The position numbers and the translations under genes are program-made. This document shows positions 10,401-25,400 of a DNA stretch of 64,000 bases, in pieces. This DNA is from Siphonodentalium dalli (lineage: Eukaryota > Mollusca > Scaphopoda > Gadilida > Siphonodentaliidae): positions 58,647,949 to 58,711,948 of the forward strand of contig CP136065.1 of assembly GCA_032622095.1 (NCBI GenBank). Direction: 5' to 3'. How positions within the stretch are numbered: the stretch's first letter is position 1; every line of letters starts with the position of its first letter. The notes under the pieces are model-generated. The model searched no databases and was not told the DNA's origin. It saw only the letters and a program-made list of their open reading frames with translations.

Positions 10401-13400
10401 CCCAAAATGACTCGTTCCCATCTACATGTCATTATTAACATTCATGACAAATTTTATGATGATCAGACTAAAGGTACGACCTGTAGCATGTGCTAATTGA
10501 TTTAGTCATACAAAGAGTTAAATCGAAGATGGCTGCTGGCAGCCATGTTTTTCAGCCGAATGACCCCAAAATGAGTCGTTCCCATCTGCATGTCATTTTT
10601 AACATCCATGACAAATTTGATGATGATCAGACTAAAGGTACGAGCTGTAGCCCGTGCTAAAGAATTTAGTCATACAAAGAGTAAAATCCAAGATGGATGC
10701 TGGCGGCCATGTTTTTTGGCAGAATGACCCCAAAATTACTCGTTCCCATCTACATGTCAATATTAACATCCATGACAAATTTCATGATGATAAGACGAAC
10801 AGTACGACCTGTGGCCTGTGCTAATGGATTAAATTTTGAAATCCAAGATGGCCGCTGGCGGCCATGTTTTTTGTCCGAATGACCCCAAAATGACTCGTTC
10901 CCATCTACATTCCAATTTCAACAGCCATGACAAATTTCACGATGATCAGACTAAAGGTACAACCTGTAGCCCGTGCTAAAGGATTTAGTCATACAAAGAG
11001 TAAAATCAAAGATCGCTGCTGGCGACCATGTTTTTTCGCCAAATGACCCCAAAATAACTCGTTCCCATCTACATTCCAATTTCAACAGCCATGACAAATT
11101 TTATAATGTTCAGACTAAAGGTACGACCTGTAGCCCGTGCTAAAGAATTTAGTCATACAAAGAGTAAAATCCAAGATGGCTGCTGGCGGCCATGTTTTTT
11201 GGCCGAATGACCCCAAAATTACTCGTTCCCATCTACATGTCATTGTTAATATACATGACAAATTTTATGATGATCAGACTAAAGGTACAACCTGCAGCCC
11301 GTGCTAAAGAATTTAGTCATACAAAGAGTAAAATCCAAGATGGCTACTGGCGGCCATGTTTTTTGGCCGAATGACCCCAAAATTACTCGTTCCCATCTAC
11401 ATGTCAATATTATCATCCATGACAAATTTCATGATGATAAGAAGAACAGTACGACCTGTGGCCCGTGCTAATGGATTAAATTTTGAAATCCAAGATGGCC
11501 GCTGGCGGCCATGTTTTTTGTCCGAATGACCCCAAAATGACTCGTTCCCATCTACATTCCAATTTCAACAGCCATGACAAATTTTATGATGATCAGACTA
11601 AAGGTACGACCTGTAGCCCGTGCTAAAGGATTTAGTCATACAAAGAGTAAAATCCAAGATGGCTGCTGGCGGCCATGTTTTTTTTTGCCGAATGACCCCA
11701 AAATGACTCGTTCCCATCTACATGTCATTATTAACATTTTTGACAAATTTTATGATGATCAGACTAAAAGTAGGACCTGTAGCCCGTGCTAAAGGATTTA
11801 GTCATACAAAGAGTAAAATCCAAGATGGCTGCTGGCAACCATGTTTTTTGGCCGAATGACCCCAAAATTACTCGTTCCCATCTACATGTCATTGTTAATA
11901 TACATGACAAATTTTATGATGATCAGACTAAAGGTACGACCTGCAGCCCGTGCTAAAGAATTTAGTCATACAAAGAGTAAAATCCAAGATGGCTATTGGC
12001 GGCCATGTTTTTTGGCCGAATGACCCCAAAATGACTCGTTCCCATCTACATGTCATTATTAACATTCTTGACAAATTTTATGATGATCAGACTAAAAGTA
12101 CGACCTGTAGCCCGTGCTAAAGAATTTAGTCATACAAAGAGTAAAATCCAAGATGGCTGCTGGCGGCCATGTTTTTGGGCCGAATGACCCCAAAATTACT
12201 CTTTCCCATCTACATGTCAATATTAACATCCATGACAAATTTCATGATGATCAGACAAACAGTACGGCCTGTAGCCCGTGCTAATGGATTGAACTTGAAT
12301 TTCATAATGATCCGACCAAAGGTACGACCTGTAGCCTGCATTGTTGACGCCTTACGCACACACGGACGACGGACGACAAAGCCATGGCAATAGCTCAAAC
12401 TTTACAAAGTAAAGTTGAGCTAATAAGTAAATTATTCTTGAATAGGGAGGGCTGGTTTGTTGATGGAAGTGTAGGATTAACATTCGTTTATTTGAAGGAA
12501 ATATTCAGAAAAGTTGAATATATGACCGAAGGTGTCTGTAGCAAGAGTAATCTCTTTAGAATCTATTTCACATGAAACACTTTGCAAGCATTTTGACCGA
12601 ATAAGAACTTGACATGCTAGATAACATGGCATCTCTGAACAAAATCAGGCCTCATAATATGGTGCTGGACATTTGCAGAATGAGGTCCCCAGAGGGTGAA
12701 TTTAGGCACAGCTGGCTAGAGTCACCAAATTCATCCTCTGGTGACATCATTCTACATGACCCCATCTGCTATGGGAGAACTAGACTCAGATTTAAGTTCC
12801 CAGATGGTGAAGATGGTGATGTGCACCCATGGGCACCTCAATTATTAATTGTGTTGCCTGCCAATTTGGGGATATAGAGAAAAATCAACTTTCTAAAGAA
12901 ACTAAAACACTTGTTAATTTGATAATAAAGATACTTTCCTGAGAAGATGTGGCCTAAGCAGAATGAGGTCCACAGAGGGTGAATTTGGTGATGCTAGCCA
13001 GCTGTGCGTTGCAGTCACTAAATTCACCCTCTGGGGACCTCATTCTGCAAAAAGTCCGCACCATATTTTGAGGCCTGAATAAAATTAACTGAAAAAAAAA
13101 GCATTCAACTAAAAGGAACAATTGATGCATGTAACAGAGAACATGTTCAAAGCACAAGTTTAATACCTCCAGCTTTTCATTAGCCTATGGAAATATGAGA
13201 GTGGGTTATATTGTATGATAAAATTAGCTGAAATATAATTGAGAATATAATATGTCACATGACTACATTGTTTTCTGATGGGCTTCGGTATTATCATTTT
13301 ATATCAAACTGCCTCGTCATTCAATCAAGACAAATCAGATGATACTTTTCATCGGACAAACTGTACACAAATGACAATCTGAAAAGCAGTGTTCAGTCCC

Positions 13401-16400
13401 CTGGCAACAATGATCTGACCACTGCCATCATGTACTGTATCAAAGTTTCCTTACATATTTTATTCAAGACTTTTGTCAGTTACAATTCATTCTGCATTAT
13501 TCTGAGAAACTAAGAAATCCATTTTAAATTGGACATTGGCCGGATCAGATCAACTTTGTCCTATTGTCCGAAATAGCCCAAAATAGTCGGTCCGAAACTC
13601 TGATTAGCCAGACGTAAGTTTCTGAAATGAGCTTGGTATACATTCCGATAAATGCCCTTTTCCCCTTCATGATGGGAGCATTAAAGATCCTGTGCCAGTG
13701 CGTTTTCTTATATATGCCAGTCTCCCATAGGGAGCCTTGCATATATATAAGAGATTAAGAAAATGCACTGACTTCCAAGGTCAAGGTAAATATTGTTAGG
13801 CCAAAGCATTCTCTTATATATGCAAGGCTTTCTATGGGAAACACGCATATATAAGAGAATGCATTGGCACAGAGTTTTCGCAAAATTTCAGGAAGCTCCA
13901 TTCAAGGAAGGGTTAACAACTCCAACTTGAAATAAATGTTCTCTATGGTGTTCTTATGTTGAGTAAGCTTAAATCAACAAGATTTGTCAGAAGTTAGGAA
14001 AGAAAACATGATAAGAAACAACACAGGGTAACAGCCGGTTTTATGTGTTTTCCCAAACTTTTCCTATTCCAAAAATTAGCACTAGAATGTGATGGCAGTG
14101 GTATGTAACGAAGGGACAGAACTCTGCCTTGCAGATTGCAAAGAATTAAAATGAAAGAATGGGAATTAAATAAATACGGTAACTACCCCCAGCAAGTATC
14201 AAATTATAAACAATTGATTTTTTAATTGACAAGGTAGGCTTTTCAAGTTGTTGGCTCTTCTTAACCCTTCCATGACTGGAGCTTCCTGAAATTTTGCGAA
14301 AATCCTGTGCCAATGCATTCTTTTCTATATGCGAGTCTCCCATAGGGATCCTCGCAAATATAAGAGAATGCACTGACACAGGATATTTAATGCTGCACCA
14401 GCATCACTCTCATCATGAAAGTGTTAAGTCAAGTGTAGTGCAGGTAGTATTAAAATATAGTGTATCTCATCCAAACAAATTTTATATAGTTTCTGATGTA
14501 TAAAATAATAAATATGAATCAAAGACACCTTTCCAAAATCGCTTCTATCAAAAAAAATTCTGGCATAATACATATAATTTTTCGGGAAAATTTTAACGTA
14601 TCATAAATTATCCAAACAAATTAAGAATTTTCCAATGGTAAGCATCCAAGTTCATCAACAAGATATTACAATTTTCATGATCATTATAAATGCTAATTAC
14701 ATACGGGATTGACTGTTTCTGAGTGAACATATGAAGGCAAGAGCCGTTCTAACATATAATCTCAAATTAAAATTTTAGGGTGCAGTAATAACCAGAAATG
14801 GCTTAATTGGGTAGTAATATGCAAATAAAGCTTAATTGACCATTTTAACTGTGGGTAGAACAGAGCCTTGGGCGAACATACCTGAAATGGGCAAATTTAG
14901 ATTATTTTTGTGATCGTATGCACTAATATAGTGCAATAACATTGAAGTACTGGATTATGGGAGCCAGTCTAACATTGAAGTACTGGATTATGGGAGCCAG
15001 TATAACTTTGAAGTACTGGACGATAGGAGCCAGTCTAACATTGATTTACTGGACATTGGGAGCCAGTTAACATTGATGTACTGGATGATGGGAGCCAGTC
15101 TAACATTGAAGTACTGGACGATGGGAGCCAGTCTAACATTGATTTACTGGACGGTGGGAGCCAGTCTAAAATCGAAGTACTGGACGATGGGTGCCAGTCT
15201 ATATTTGATGTACTGGATGACAGGAGCCAGTCTAACATTAAAGTACTGGACGACGGGAGCCAGTATAACATTGAAGTACTGGACGATGGGAGCCAATCCA
15301 ACTTTGATGTAGTGGATGACGGGAGCCAGTCTAACATTGAAGTCCTGGGCGATGGGAGCCAGTCTAACATTGAGGTACTGGATGACGGGAGCCAGGCTAA
15401 CATTTATTTACTGGACGATGGGAGCCAGTCTAAAATCTAAGTACTGGATGATGGGAGCCAGTCTAACATTGATGTACTGGATGATGGGAGCCAGTCTAAC
15501 ATTGAAGTACTGGATGATGGGAGCCTGTATAACTCAGAAGTACTGAACAACGGGAGCCAGTCTAACATTGAAATACTGGATGATGGCAGCCAGTCTAACA
15601 TTGAAGTACTGGACGACGGGAGCCTGTCTAACAATTGTTCGCTCAGAAACAGTATCTCCGATCACATAGCATACCTTAGTCTGTTCATTAACTGTTCTCT
15701 GCTGTGATATTGGCTTGTTCACCTCCAGTATGTAATGTAGCACCTTACTCCAGCTATAATGGAAACAAAACTTTCAGTGATATTAAACATCACGTCAATG
15801 TCAAGAAAAAAATAAACTAAAGTAAAGTGTCATTGACACTGTAGCTCAGCATGGAGAGGTGCTAATGTTATGCTGAGCAATCAATGGAAAAATAAAGATT
15901 AAGGAAAGTAAAAAAGTATTAGAGAAGGAATTGTATTGTGTAGATGAACCTGTTTTCATTCTCCAATAACTGTGGACTGCAGGGCATTTCGGTGGACTCA
16001 AATGTGAAATCCAACAAAATTCTGAAAAATTCAATAGCTCCTATTTAGAGGTCACAATTTGGTTACAATTGGTTGACGGATGTGGTCTATATGGCGTGCC
16101 AAGAATTTAGTCATGCAAAGAGTGAAATCAAAGATGGCTGCCAGCTTCCATGTTTTTCACTTAAAATCATTCAATTCAATAGTTCCAATCTAGAGTTGAC
16201 CGAAACATTGGTTGGCATGTAGAACAACATTGATGTCATCATACGTTTGATGGGTAGAATGACATTTATGTAGTTTTTCAACAGTTTTATGATAGTGCCA
16301 TATTTGCGCACACATAATGTTGCAAAATCAGCCTACTATTAAATGATATGCATCTCGAGTAAACATGTAAATGGAGATCTATAATGTTAAAATGTTAGGC

Positions 16401-19400
16401 AATATTGCTTTACATCACACTTTCAAAATGACAACACACACATCAATTGGAAAGAATTAGTTTGGTACGTGAAGCTGTGTGTACACACTTTTTAAAGATG
16501 TCATTCTAAACTGACCAAAATGACAACGCCAATTTAAATATCGCTGGATTGCATAATTGCCATGAAACACGAGAAACTGTTAAATTTTTACCTATATGAC
16601 CAGTGTGGGTCGGTATCCCATATGTAGTGTCAGCCCCATGGGTGAATATGTTTGTAAATGTACTAATTATTTTTATTGTCAGTACCATAGTAATAATTAA
16701 GTTATTCTGGATATCCGATCATCTAGTGGTCTACTATATGTGATACCGACCCACCAAAGGGGTTAAATGAAATATCAATGGGCCGAGCTATACAGACCTT
16801 TGAGAGTAAAGTTTCTTCTGCTCTCTGATTTGTTCTTGATAGTAACTCCCCACCTCTTTGTTCAGTGTATGAATAAGTTCAATCAAACCAGATCTGCAAG
16901 TAATAAGTTGATTCAGAATATATTTCAATGTCATGACCATTTACAAATGTTTACCATTACGTATGATTGAATATTGATACTTTAACACTTCCATGACTGG
17001 AGCTACCTGAAATTTTGCTAAGTCCTGTGTCAATTATATGTGAGTCTCCCATAGGGAGCCTCTATATAAGAGAATACATTGGCCTTACAATATTGACCTT
17101 GACGTTGTAAGCCAGTTTATTCTCTTATATATGTGAGGCACCCTTTGGGAATGCACTGGCACAGGATATTTAATGCTGCACCAGCGCAGCTCCCGTCGTG
17201 ATAGGGTTAATTGACTAATTGGACTTTGATCTGTAATGTAGCTGTAACAGTTTATGTTTGCATAACAATATGTGTAACCTATTTTTCGTTCGCCTGGTCT
17301 GTGCTTAAGTAACCCATACCATAGGTTAGCAGGGGAGTTACACAAACTGTTATAATCACTACAACTTGCATTATTAACTACAGATGGGCAAATCATTGAA
17401 CTAACATAAACAAATTTGAATGTCTCATTTTGGGACTTGATTGAGCCAATATAAGGTGAGAATTAGTTATCGCGAGACCTTCAATTTATAAAACTTTGGC
17501 AAGACCTGTATTTCGTTCACAGCATTTTCATTTTAGATAACCTCCAGGCAAACTGAACGGTCCTTCATCTCAAATGTGCAGGCATGCATTATTGGACAAG
17601 TCTGGAAATAGTGTGTCTGACATTTGCAGAATGAGGTCCCCAGAGGGTGAATTTGGTGATTCTACCCCACTGTGCAGGATAGCGTCACTAAATTCACATT
17701 TGGGGACCTCATTCTCGAAATGTCAGACACACTATTTCCAGGCTTGTTATTGGAGGATTATTGACAGAAAATAAGAAGAAAGTTTATCTATTTTGTCACC
17801 TTTGTCTTGGTAATAATAATTTACAGACTTTTATGTTATTTCGCATATACCGTACTGACCCGGTTCAAAGCCCATGCCCGTGTTTAAGGCCACCCATATA
17901 TTTTGGCCAAATTCCATGCACAGGGGTATATTCGTGTTTAAGCCCACCCCAAATTTTGTTCAATTTCAGCAGTGGTAAGTAAGTATTTGTTAATGATACT
18001 CCCCAAATAAATAATTCCAAGAAGTATATTCACAAACGATCGGTGACGGCGAGAATGCCACGAAAAATGGAAAGTTATAATTCGTAGGTAAGTGATAATA
18101 TTAAATGAAATAAAATAAAGTGAATCTTAAATTCACATTTCTTTATTCAATTATACTTCCCTGGGGAAACCAAACGTTTAACAGACATAAAATACAATAG
18201 AACCCACTTGCTAACAGCGTGCAATACTTTTAAGTTTAATCAAAGCGCACCTGTTCCAACTACAGTACCGGTACTGTAAAAACATATTTTTCGTGTTCAG
18301 TGACAACGTAGACCTATGTGTTCCTACATGTGGCCAAACACAAAGAACTGGCCTCTTGGTTATGTAAACACACAGTGGGTATCATAATGGAGCAGAAGGG
18401 GGAACTTGTCAATTAACAAAAATGTCTTCCAAACTGCGTCAACTTTATTCACTCGAAACCAAAATATTCAAACACGTGCTTTTGTATACGTTTTTTATAC
18501 GTTTTAGCATTCGGCAAACCTCGTCAGATTCCGTCACCGTTTGCCCCCAGAGGTCACAGGTCGAGGAGTTCAGAATGCCGTTTTAGTAGAAATACAACTG
18601 CCTTGTCAGTGCTGTTAAATAATTACACTCACTGGCTTTTGTTAAACATGCAATTAGTCGCCATGTATGTAGACAATGGATGACGAATAAAGCGCCGGGC
18701 ATATTGTTTTCCTAATCAGTCCTAATCGGATTAAATTGGAACATTGATATAAACTATAGTCAGACTATAGATAACCCACATTGCCGCTTACATAATAACC
18801 AGGGCATTCCTGACTCCAAGCATACACTTTGGGAACAAGACGGCTGTCAGTCAAGACTACATGTACTTACATAATAGTGTCATTTTAACATGGGAATGTT
18901 GTCCAATAAAACTACAAGACTTAAAGTGTTATTATAATATTTTAATATTCACATTTAAAAAATTCCCAAATAATCGGCGTCAGATCGGCTTTCATTAGTT
19001 TTACTGTCCCGATTTCTTAGGATTTTTGGTTTGCATTTTTGCAAAGGGCCATATCCGAGTTTAAGCCCACTTGGATTTTTGAGCTCAAATAAAACAAAGG
19101 CCCCCTGGGCCTAAACGCGGGTCAGTACGGTATCCACTTAGAAGGCCTTGAGAGTTCCTTTTATATGTGATATATCTATATCTCACCTTTTCAGTGATTT
19201 TAGAATGTAGTTCAAGTTGTTTAGCATGAAGATTGGTCTCAGTATAGGATCACTATAGATTTCAGCCTTCCTACTCAAATTCAGACCCAATGCTGACAGA
19301 ACCTTAGCTGTAATAGAGGACAAAATCACATGAAGGAATAATCAACACCATCTATACACCATACAATACATTCTCTCCGCCTCAGAATATTTGGCAGGGA

Positions 19401-22400
19401 AGGCTTTGAATTTAAATAAATAAACGATCATTGCCAGGATTCACGCTGGCCCCAAAATTCTTTTGGTCACCAATTTATTTTGGCCATTTTCATAAACTTT
19501 TGGCCAAATTGAAAAATAAAAATATAAGGTCGTTAAGAAAACTGAAACAATACCAGTAGAATAAATAATATATAAAAAGAGAACCGCTCGGAAATATGCC
19601 TGTGGTAATTTCAACAAAGGCCATGACTCTGGTGAAAATTGGTGGGAGGAACCCGATTTCAATCTTGACCTGTATTTTGTGCTAGTAAACTCACATACAA
19701 AATTCCATTGTATTCAGTTCAGATTTACGAAAGTGATCATCCTAAAATGAAACAAGAGCAAAATACGCCCTCTCTTGGGTCGGCGGAAACTGGTAAAAAA
19801 GGGGCATAACTCTGGTAAAAATTGGCGGACGGAACTCAAATTTGAACTTGACCTGTGTTTTGGTGGGAGAAAGTAATATACCAAATTATCATTGAATCCG
19901 ATAAGCTCTAGTAAAGTTATCATCCGGACAACAAATTTCAGGGATTTTCTAAGTCAAATTACGTCAAATAAGGGGCATAACTCCGGACGGAACCCAAATT
20001 CAAACTTGAGCTGTCTTTTCTCCTAATAAACCCACATACCAAATTTGATTGAAATCGGTTCACTCTAACTAAAGTTATCATCCGGACAACAAATTTCAGG
20101 GATTTTCTAAGTCAAATTACGTCAAAAAAGGGGCCATAACTCTCGCAAAAATTATCGGATTAAAACGAAATTCGGACTTGAGCTGTATTTCGATATATGT
20201 AATCCACAAAAAAACGGGTTTTGCGTATAAACATTCCAAAATCGAGTTATCATCCGGAAACCAAAAAACATAAGAAAAATGGAATTTTCTGAGTCGAAAA
20301 AGGGGCATAACTCTGCCAAAAATGGTCAGACAGAACCCAAGTTCGAACTTGACCTGTGTTTTGGTGGGAGAAAGTAATATACCAAATTTGGATTCATTCC
20401 GATAAACTATACTAAAGTTATCATCCGGACAACAAATTTCAAGGATTTTCTAAGTCAAAAAACGTCAAATAAGGGGCATAACTCCGGTGAAAATTGGCGG
20501 GCGGAACCCAAATTCGAACTTGAACTTACTTTTTGGCTAATAAACCCACATACCAAATTTGGTTCACTCTAACTAAAGTTATCATCCGGAAACCAGGTTA
20601 ACGGACGCCCGGACGGACGGCCAGACCAATACTATAATACGGCCGTTTTTTCAAACGGGCGTATAAAAAGCGAATGAATTATATACAACTACTCGTCTAG
20701 AACACAGTAAAATCAAGACAGAAAAGAACAATATACTAACTTATGAAGTCTGCTACTTTCAGTTTGCATTTTTCTGGTTCCAAACTCGCTGAAGGTGTGG
20801 CTTGTTCCCCTATGGAAGATAAAAAGGTGTATAAAACATCACAGCTTTCCATTTCATACCTGGTTAGGCTACTAGTACCAACTGTGCACAGAATTAAAAC
20901 TATTCCTGTGTTTTGACTTACCTGCATATGTTTTGAAAAGTGAGTGGACAAGTTAACAAAAGCAATTTCTTTCAAAAAGAATACAATATAAATAGTGTGA
21001 CTAAAAATGTATGAACATGTGTGTTCAATTAATTTAAAATATACTTTATGATCAGTCCTTCAATTTTGAGGGGCAAAAGCAATGTTGTTTGAGTGTATTA
21101 CAAACCTGTTTACATGCATAGGTTATTTCCCGGTAGGTGCACCAAAGCAAAATTGTGCGCCTGGGTCCAAAATCATCAACTGACAATCGTCAGAAATTCA
21201 GTGAAAACAAACTCACCATGTTTGAGAAGCATAGCTCCTGCGGTGTCTGGATATTCTCTTAAATGTTCCAGAAAAATTATCACCTGGAAATAATCATGGT
21301 CAGGAATCACACGGTCTCAAGTTGAAATGAAAATCAATTTGGGACTTCTCTCAAAAAGGCCATTTTGTGGTAAATATTTGAAAAAATAGAAACGAGCTTG
21401 CTGAAAACTATTGGTTTTCCCCAATAGGAAAAGTATCAACGATCGATGCATAGCATGCAGCAGCATCCCAAGTTGTGAATGTATATTAGATGTTCAAAAA
21501 GTAAATATTGCTTTCAATAATGACTGATACTTTACATAAATTGATTATGTTTCATCTTGTCTTCCATGTTTTATCCACACCCATTTTACGACATGCTGTA
21601 GACAGACGTATTGCCGGGCAGACTAAATATATGGTGATGAGCATATGACCAATTATATTCCGATTACATTTACACGCCGACTGTGCCATAATACTCAGTC
21701 TCAGTAGCTTGGTTTATCATTAATACCAAGTTTCAAATTGAAGGATATAATTTTCATATCAAAAGATTTTTTTATTGGAAACTTATACTCTTCGCATGAA
21801 AACTCTGGTAATGATGCCAGAGAAAACTACAAACTCTTTCGGCAGAAATGAGGTGTGAACATGTTCAGCACTAGAAGATTTCTGTTTAGGTAGCATGTAC
21901 TCACATGACTAGTCAGTTCATGAACAGTTCCATCCTTTGGCATTGCTGTTATCTTGTCTGTGTCATTCTGAAAAATGTTAACGAAGTACAGAAATTACAA
22001 TCATATTGTGCAAGTATATGGAAGGGAATTCCTGTTCATAAAGATGATTGTTTATTCCCACAAATAAAACATAGTTATTAAAATCAGAATGAACAAGAGA
22101 TTGCACCACGGGTGCTGGGATACCCCCATGGTGAATATTTCATTGAGATCCGATAACCCATGGTTTGAGATATAAGAGCGGACGGACGGAAATCCAACAT
22201 TTTCAGATAAACAAAGGGGGATAACTCCTGAATGGAAAATGTGAACGTCACTGAACCCTCTTATGAAAGCCCTCCTGATGGCAAACCTGCATACCAAATT
22301 TCATCGAGATCTGATAACCTATGGTTGAGATATATGAGTGGATGGACAGAAATTCAACATTTTCAGATAATCAAAGAGGGATAACTCTTGAATGGAAAAT

Positions 22401-25400
22401 GTGAACAATGTCAATGAATCCTCTTTTGATAGCCCTCCTGATGACAAAGCTGCATACCAAATTTCATTGAGATCCAATCACCCATGGTTGAGGTTGAGAT
22501 ATATGAGTGTACGGACGGATGGATGGACAGATGGACATATGCATGTAATCCAGGATACCCACCATCTTTCGGGATGGGGGCTTCACAAGCTACGTGTTCC
22601 AGAGTCTGAGTGAATTCACCATGCAGGTAATCCCTGCAGAATGATGTCACAAATAGTTTGAGGATTGACAGATTGTTCCTTTGCATAGCAAACCTGGTGG
22701 TAACTGTTAGTGGGCATAAAATTTCAAGCTCAACTACTGGATGTAGGCTCATTTATACACTAAATCTTAGTGTTTTCTAGTTCAGTTTATTCTTATTTAT
22801 ACATAACATGAATAACATTTGTTTGATTCTATTGTAAGGTGGTTTAGATAGCATTTGAAATATCCAAATTTTTTCCCACAACACAGGGAATGGGGAGTTT
22901 TACATAATTATTTGAGGGTACAAAGGGTTAACAGGCAGAAAAGGAGCAGCAGTTTCTTCAGTGAAATACTAATTTCTAGTAAAATGACTCAAGTCAAGTA
23001 ATGTTTCTCAAACATTTCCTCCAGAACATCCACAAGGTTATTCTTGTGTGCCAAATAAAGGTACCTGTACGTTTATTAATTTTATGAGAGAAATCAGCCC
23101 TGCACGATGAATATTCGGGTCTGCACATTTTTAAAAAGATCGATGGCTCTCTTCTAAATTTGATTAGAAAATGCTATACAATTATAGTTTAAGTACAAGA
23201 AAATGTAAATTTTTCATTTGAGCTGTTGCCCACATGGGGGCATGGAGACGACGAGGGTCATATTTTCCTGTGCATGTATCAATTTTAAGCAAGTCAATTG
23301 CGAAAACTTGTTTGATACCCAAGTCTACAACAATAATTGTTCAAGTTATTTTTATGTTTCCATCACACACTGTTCCACTTTGCACTACATGTATAATTAA
23401 ATTTTCAGAAATTTCCACCCTGCACTTATATTCCACCTTGCACTTCCATTTGGCACACAAGAGTAATGAAGCCAACAGGTTCTAGTACTCAACAGGTAGA
23501 TGTACAGAACAATTTATTGGTAGATAGTGATGCAAATATGATAGAAAAGTTCTTACCTTGATAGAGCCAATAAACTCTTCAAGAGCTTTTGCACCCTGAA
23601 AATTTAAATAGAGTAATTGTATGACAACCTGAAAGATATATAGACAGAACACAACGCGCATCATAACTTTAATCTTTTATCGAATGAGTTACGGACGGTG
23701 CAAGGATATATTTCATGACAGCAGACCTAGAGTGAAATATGACTATGTTCCATTCATAACGAGTTTTATAAAAGATTATAGATTATGATGCAAAGTTCTG
23801 TAATGTATTTATTCTACATCATTGTGTTGGATAAGTTTAATCCATGACAGACTACCACTGATACTATAAATACAACTCAAATTAATTACGGCTTTTATTC
23901 CGCTTGTAGTGAGCAATGAAAACAGGTGCGGAATAAAATAATATAGTCACCCATAATGAGATTGCAGTACATTGAAGAAGAATACTTGGAACTATAGTAT
24001 GCTGCTATCTTCAATTATTGTGTCAAAATTAACCAGGTGTAATAAACTGAGCGATAATTGCCAAAATTACAACCAACATATTTAGCTCACTAGTCTTTAT
24101 GATGCTGGATATTTGTTACCCAGGGCTTCACAATGTGCCTTGGGAATCAATACCATGTTAGAAAATTAAAAAGAAAATTTAAAACAAATATGAAAAAACA
24201 AATTTTACATAGCGTAGTTTTGTTATTACAAAGTTTTTAGAAGTTGCTGTGAATGTAGGGGAAGGAAATTTGCGGAGTATCATTAAAGACCAGAAAGAGA
24301 ATATACTCTCATAACTTACTGTGCTATCCAGGATGGACAGCAGGGCAGCAATCTTAGCTCGAGTTGGTGCTTGACAACCCTGGAAGCGAAAAATATCAAG
24401 TATATGTATCAAAAGGACCTCGACGCATCCATTACAAGGCAATAATAATTGAATGTATCATTGTAAAACCTTCAAGTGGGCGTAATGCCTGGATAGTGAA
24501 AAATTAGTTTTAAAGTGATGTGAAACACTCCGGTTGGGTGATCTAATAGAAATGGAGGATAATCTTGCTCAAAGTAGTTATTTTAACAAATAAAAATCCA
24601 AACTACCAACACACACAATCTTTATTACATATTAATTAAATTCAGTGACTCTCGATGGCGAAATCGTATTCATTACTTTATCGCCGATAGTTGCATCCCG
24701 AATCGATAAGTAAATATTTACAATCGAGCGTAGTTCAGATGATGTTTTCTATGGAGTGGTTCGGTCGACTTGCTTGAGATTTTCGACAATGTAGTAGAAT
24801 GCTACATACCTCCGGTTGCCATAGTGCATGAATACTAACAGTTTAACGCACCCGAACAAGTCCATAACATGTCTTTAAACATAAAAATAAGCATACAATA
24901 TGCTATGTGGCTGAACAATTCTTTAAACTTTTCATGGTGCAGCATTCGAGATCATGTGCCAGTGCATTCTCTTATATATGCGAGTCTCCCATAGGGAGTA
25001 TCACATATATAACAGAATCCACTGGCTGATAAGGTCAAGGTAAATATTGTTAGACCAATGTATTCTCTTAATATATGCGAGACACCCAATGTGATGAGTT
25101 GTTAAAACGTACCTCTAAGACAAAATCAAATTCTGACTTGATGGATCGTAGATGTCTGACCACAGGGAAGATAGACAGTACAGACTGGAACTCATGTTTC
25201 CCTATGTTCTTCTTAGCATTGGATGCTAGCAGCTGTAAAATCCAAGAGCAGTCAAATAAAAGGCTGCTTTGCCATGTATTCGCTGAAAAATGGCTTTATA
25301 TGGCTGTTGACTTATTTTTAGAAATACGAAAATTCAATTCTGGCATAAATTATTTAACCAAACTTTGATTCCAACCTAGATAACCAGATCTAAATTTATG

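Noticed and set aside
10697-12393. Repeated 60-74-residue ORFs reading MFFGRMTPK(L/H)LV...
   Set aside because: They are the same frame of successive 162-bp satellite units, often broken, with no conserved protein; a by-product of the array.
15035-15634. ORFs of WLPSSSTSMLD-type and MGASLTLKYW-type repeats on both strands
   Set aside because: The 33-bp period keeps any stop-free frame open on both strands; there is no start context, splice evidence or family.
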